Under the pieces are notes generated by a model. It saw only the letters and a list, made by a program, of their open reading frames with translations. It had not been told where the DNA came from and searched no databases. 36,885 nt of DNA from Candidatus Nealsoniibacteriota bacterium (lineage in GTDB: Bacteria; Patescibacteriota; Minisyncoccia; Minisyncoccales; PWPS01), in the NCBI GenBank assembly GCA_003551435.1, contig PUMQ01000011.1, positions 1-36,885 on the forward strand, given 5' to 3'. Positions 35,531 to 36,885 of the stretch are shown here, in pieces. Position 1 is the stretch's first letter; each line of letters opens with the position of its first letter. Made by a program: the position numbers and the translations under genes.

Positions 35531-36457
35531 TTATTTGACTATAAGTTTGGCTTCTTTTTCTCTCCTCTCAAGTTCATCAAACAGAATTTGGGATTTTATT
35601 TCTGTTTTTATCCACTCCTGAACTTCTTCAAGAGGAGGGATGTCTTCATGAAGGTTTTTTTGTCTTTTGTATTCTTCTTTCATTTCTTCTTTAGTTATAT
35701 CAAATCTATCTTTTGTTACTTCGTACAATTTCTGGAACCTTACTTGGACTTTTACTTCGTGTATTACCTCTTCCCTGGGAATTCCCCTCTCGTATTCCAT
35801 GAAAGTCAGGAATATCTGAGGGGTTGTAACTCCCCTTTCTTCTAGGTAGTCATCTGGTTCAATAATTGCTTCCATTATAAATTGATCTATATCCTCCTTT
35901 GTTACTTCAATTCCCCACTCTTCTACCAGTTGCAGAAATACCATTTCTCTAATTGCTCTTTGTTCCACTTCCTGATCTCTTCCTTCACGCTTTACTACTC
36001 CTTTTAAAAATTGAAGTTTTTCTTCTTCTATTTCTACAAATCTTTGCTCACGCAATGGACTGTACTCTTCGTTTAGCATTACATCAATCACTTCTTTGTT
36101 CTTTACCAAAACAATGGCTTGGTGCGAGGTTAGCACCGGTGCGGTTACCTCCCTGTTTTCAAGAGGTCCGTATCCGGCAAAATCAGTCTCAAAGGTAAAC
36201 TTTATTTCGTAAACCTTTTCTTCTGTTTCTACCTCGCTAACAAACTCCAGGTTCGAGCCTCCTCGCTCATTAAAAGTTGGGGAATTTTCTCGAATCCAGT
36301 TTTCCGCAATTACGGCGGGATCTTTTTCGACCACCTCTTCCTCGACTACCTCCTCTTCTTGAGGAGCTTCTTTTTCTTCTTCCGGCTCCGCTTCCTCGCA
36401 ACCAAGAAATAGTAAGCTCACGAGTACCAAAACTATCAAAACCTTCTTTAATAACAC
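35531..36457 (-). CDS. SurA N-terminal-like lipoprotein (ORF opens at 36487; GTG at 36457 preferred)
   Basis: Lipobox LFLGC after hydrophobic VLIVLVLVSLL; C-terminal SurA-like helices; AGGAGG SD 8 nt before the GTG at 36457. Confidence 0.75.
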   Translation of the reverse strand: MLLKKVLIVLVLVSLLFLGCEEAEPEEEKEAPQEEEVVEEEVVEKDPAVIAENWIRENSPTFNERGGSNLEFVSEVETEEKVYEIKFTFETDFAGYGPLENREVTAPVLTSHQAIVLVKNKEVIDVMLNEEYSPLREQRFVEIEEEKLQFLKGVVKREGRDQEVEQRAIREMVFLQLVEEWGIEVTKEDIDQFIMEAIIEPDDYLEERGVTTPQIFLTFMEYERGIPREEVIHEVKVQVRFQKLYEVTKDRFDITKEEMKEEYKRQKNLHEDIPPLEEVQEWIKTEIKSQILFDELERREKEAKLIVK

Positions 36458-36507
36458 CTCAGAAACCTCCTTTTTTTTATTGTTCAAAGTGCTTTTAAAC
36501 TTCTCCT

Positions 36508-36536
36508 ATTAAAACATAAATAATGAAAATAGTCAA
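36508..36536 (-). promoter_or_regulatory. Putative sigma70 promoter for the SurA-like lipoprotein gene (TTGACT-N17-TTTAAT)
   Basis: Minus strand: TTGACT 36536-36531, TTTAAT 36513-36508, 17-nt spacer. Confidence 0.55.
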
Positions 36537-36621
36537 CTATCGTTGTTAATTTTTAAAAACGTACGAAAAAAAGAGTTATTAAATACGATAACCCGATAAC
36601 CGAAAATTTTTGGAAGTATAT

Positions 36622-36774
36622 TTAGAGTCTATAGACCTTGTAGCCTTCTCTGACCTTGTCTTTCACTTTTATACCAACCGAATCTCCTTTTTTCGCTCGA
36701 TTCTTATGGTGTCCTCCACCTTCAGCTTGTCCGAAAGATCGATTATGGCCACACTAATCTTCCCGAAGTAGCGC
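36622..36774 (-). pseudogene. Broken EF-Tu-like-domain ('translation elongation factor-like', peptidase U32-associated type) gene with internal deletion and frameshift
   Basis: Minus strand frame 1 RYFGKISVAIIDLSDKLKVEDTIRIE, then a frame change to KKGDSVGIKVKDKVREGYKVYRL*; the usual central segment (T.F.Q.V.SMQ..H..V..A) is absent. Confidence 0.55.
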
Positions 36775-36885
36775 GATGCCCTTTCCTATCCCTGACATAA
36801 CTCCGCCGGCAACAAAAATATATTTTCTTCTCATTTTAAATTTAATTTTCTTCAACAACTTTCAATTTTATTTCTATTCGCTCGC
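36775..36885. repeat. 111-bp exact direct duplicate of 35243-35353 at the window end
   Basis: Base-by-base identical over 111 bp at a constant offset of 1532; includes the first ~20 pyrG codons and the last rplI-remnant codons. Confidence 0.97.

Noticed and set aside
1-36885. tRNA or rRNA genes
   Set aside because: No cloverleaf-like or rRNA-like segments noticed by eye; a tRNAscan/Infernal run would be needed to exclude them.
1-36885. A novel defence or biosynthetic gene cluster
   Set aside because: Nearly all CDSs are recognisable housekeeping functions; nothing forms a cassette of unknown effector genes beyond the items listed as findings.

Overview
The window is gene-dense (about 37 kb), low-GC bacterial sequence. 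Gene content and style suggest a Candidate Phyla Radiation / Patescibacteria (Parcubacteria-like) chromosome fragment; this is inference, as there is no rRNA in the window. I support about 38 CDSs, nearly all housekeeping: an archaeal-type phosphopantetheine adenylyltransferase; a DNA-repair block (UvrD-like helicase-nuclease, Pol IV, ExoVII XseA/XseB, PD-(D/E)XK nuclease, family-4-like UDG); TruB; MscS and Kef-type transport; SpoIIM-like; PgeF/YfiH; GalU; Fmt; ThpR; MurC; trigger factor; AspRS; a dcw-like block (DacA-MraY-MurD-FtsW-MurG); GltX; a Xer recombinase; L27; CTP synthase; and a SurA-like lipoprotein. I see no CRISPR array, rRNA, tRNA, prophage or recognisable defence system. The most interesting signals are small or non-coding. 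(1) A palindrome-rich leader with dif-like half-sites sits between a near-consensus promoter and a Xer recombinase gene. (2) A 14-unit heptanucleotide array abuts the fmt start codon, has a 28-bp higher-order period, and has an inverted arm that can pair with it in several registers. (3) A truncated remnant resembling the ribosomal protein L9 C-terminus lies in the pyrG leader. (4) The UDG lacks all four canonical Fe-S cysteines, and the AspRS appears to lack the GAD insertion domain. (5) An IS-derived left edge appears to donate a -35 box to coaD. (6) The right end of the contig is a 111-bp exact duplicate of the rplI-remnant/pyrG junction, joined to a broken EF-Tu-like domain gene; this is either an assembly chimera or a rearrangement.
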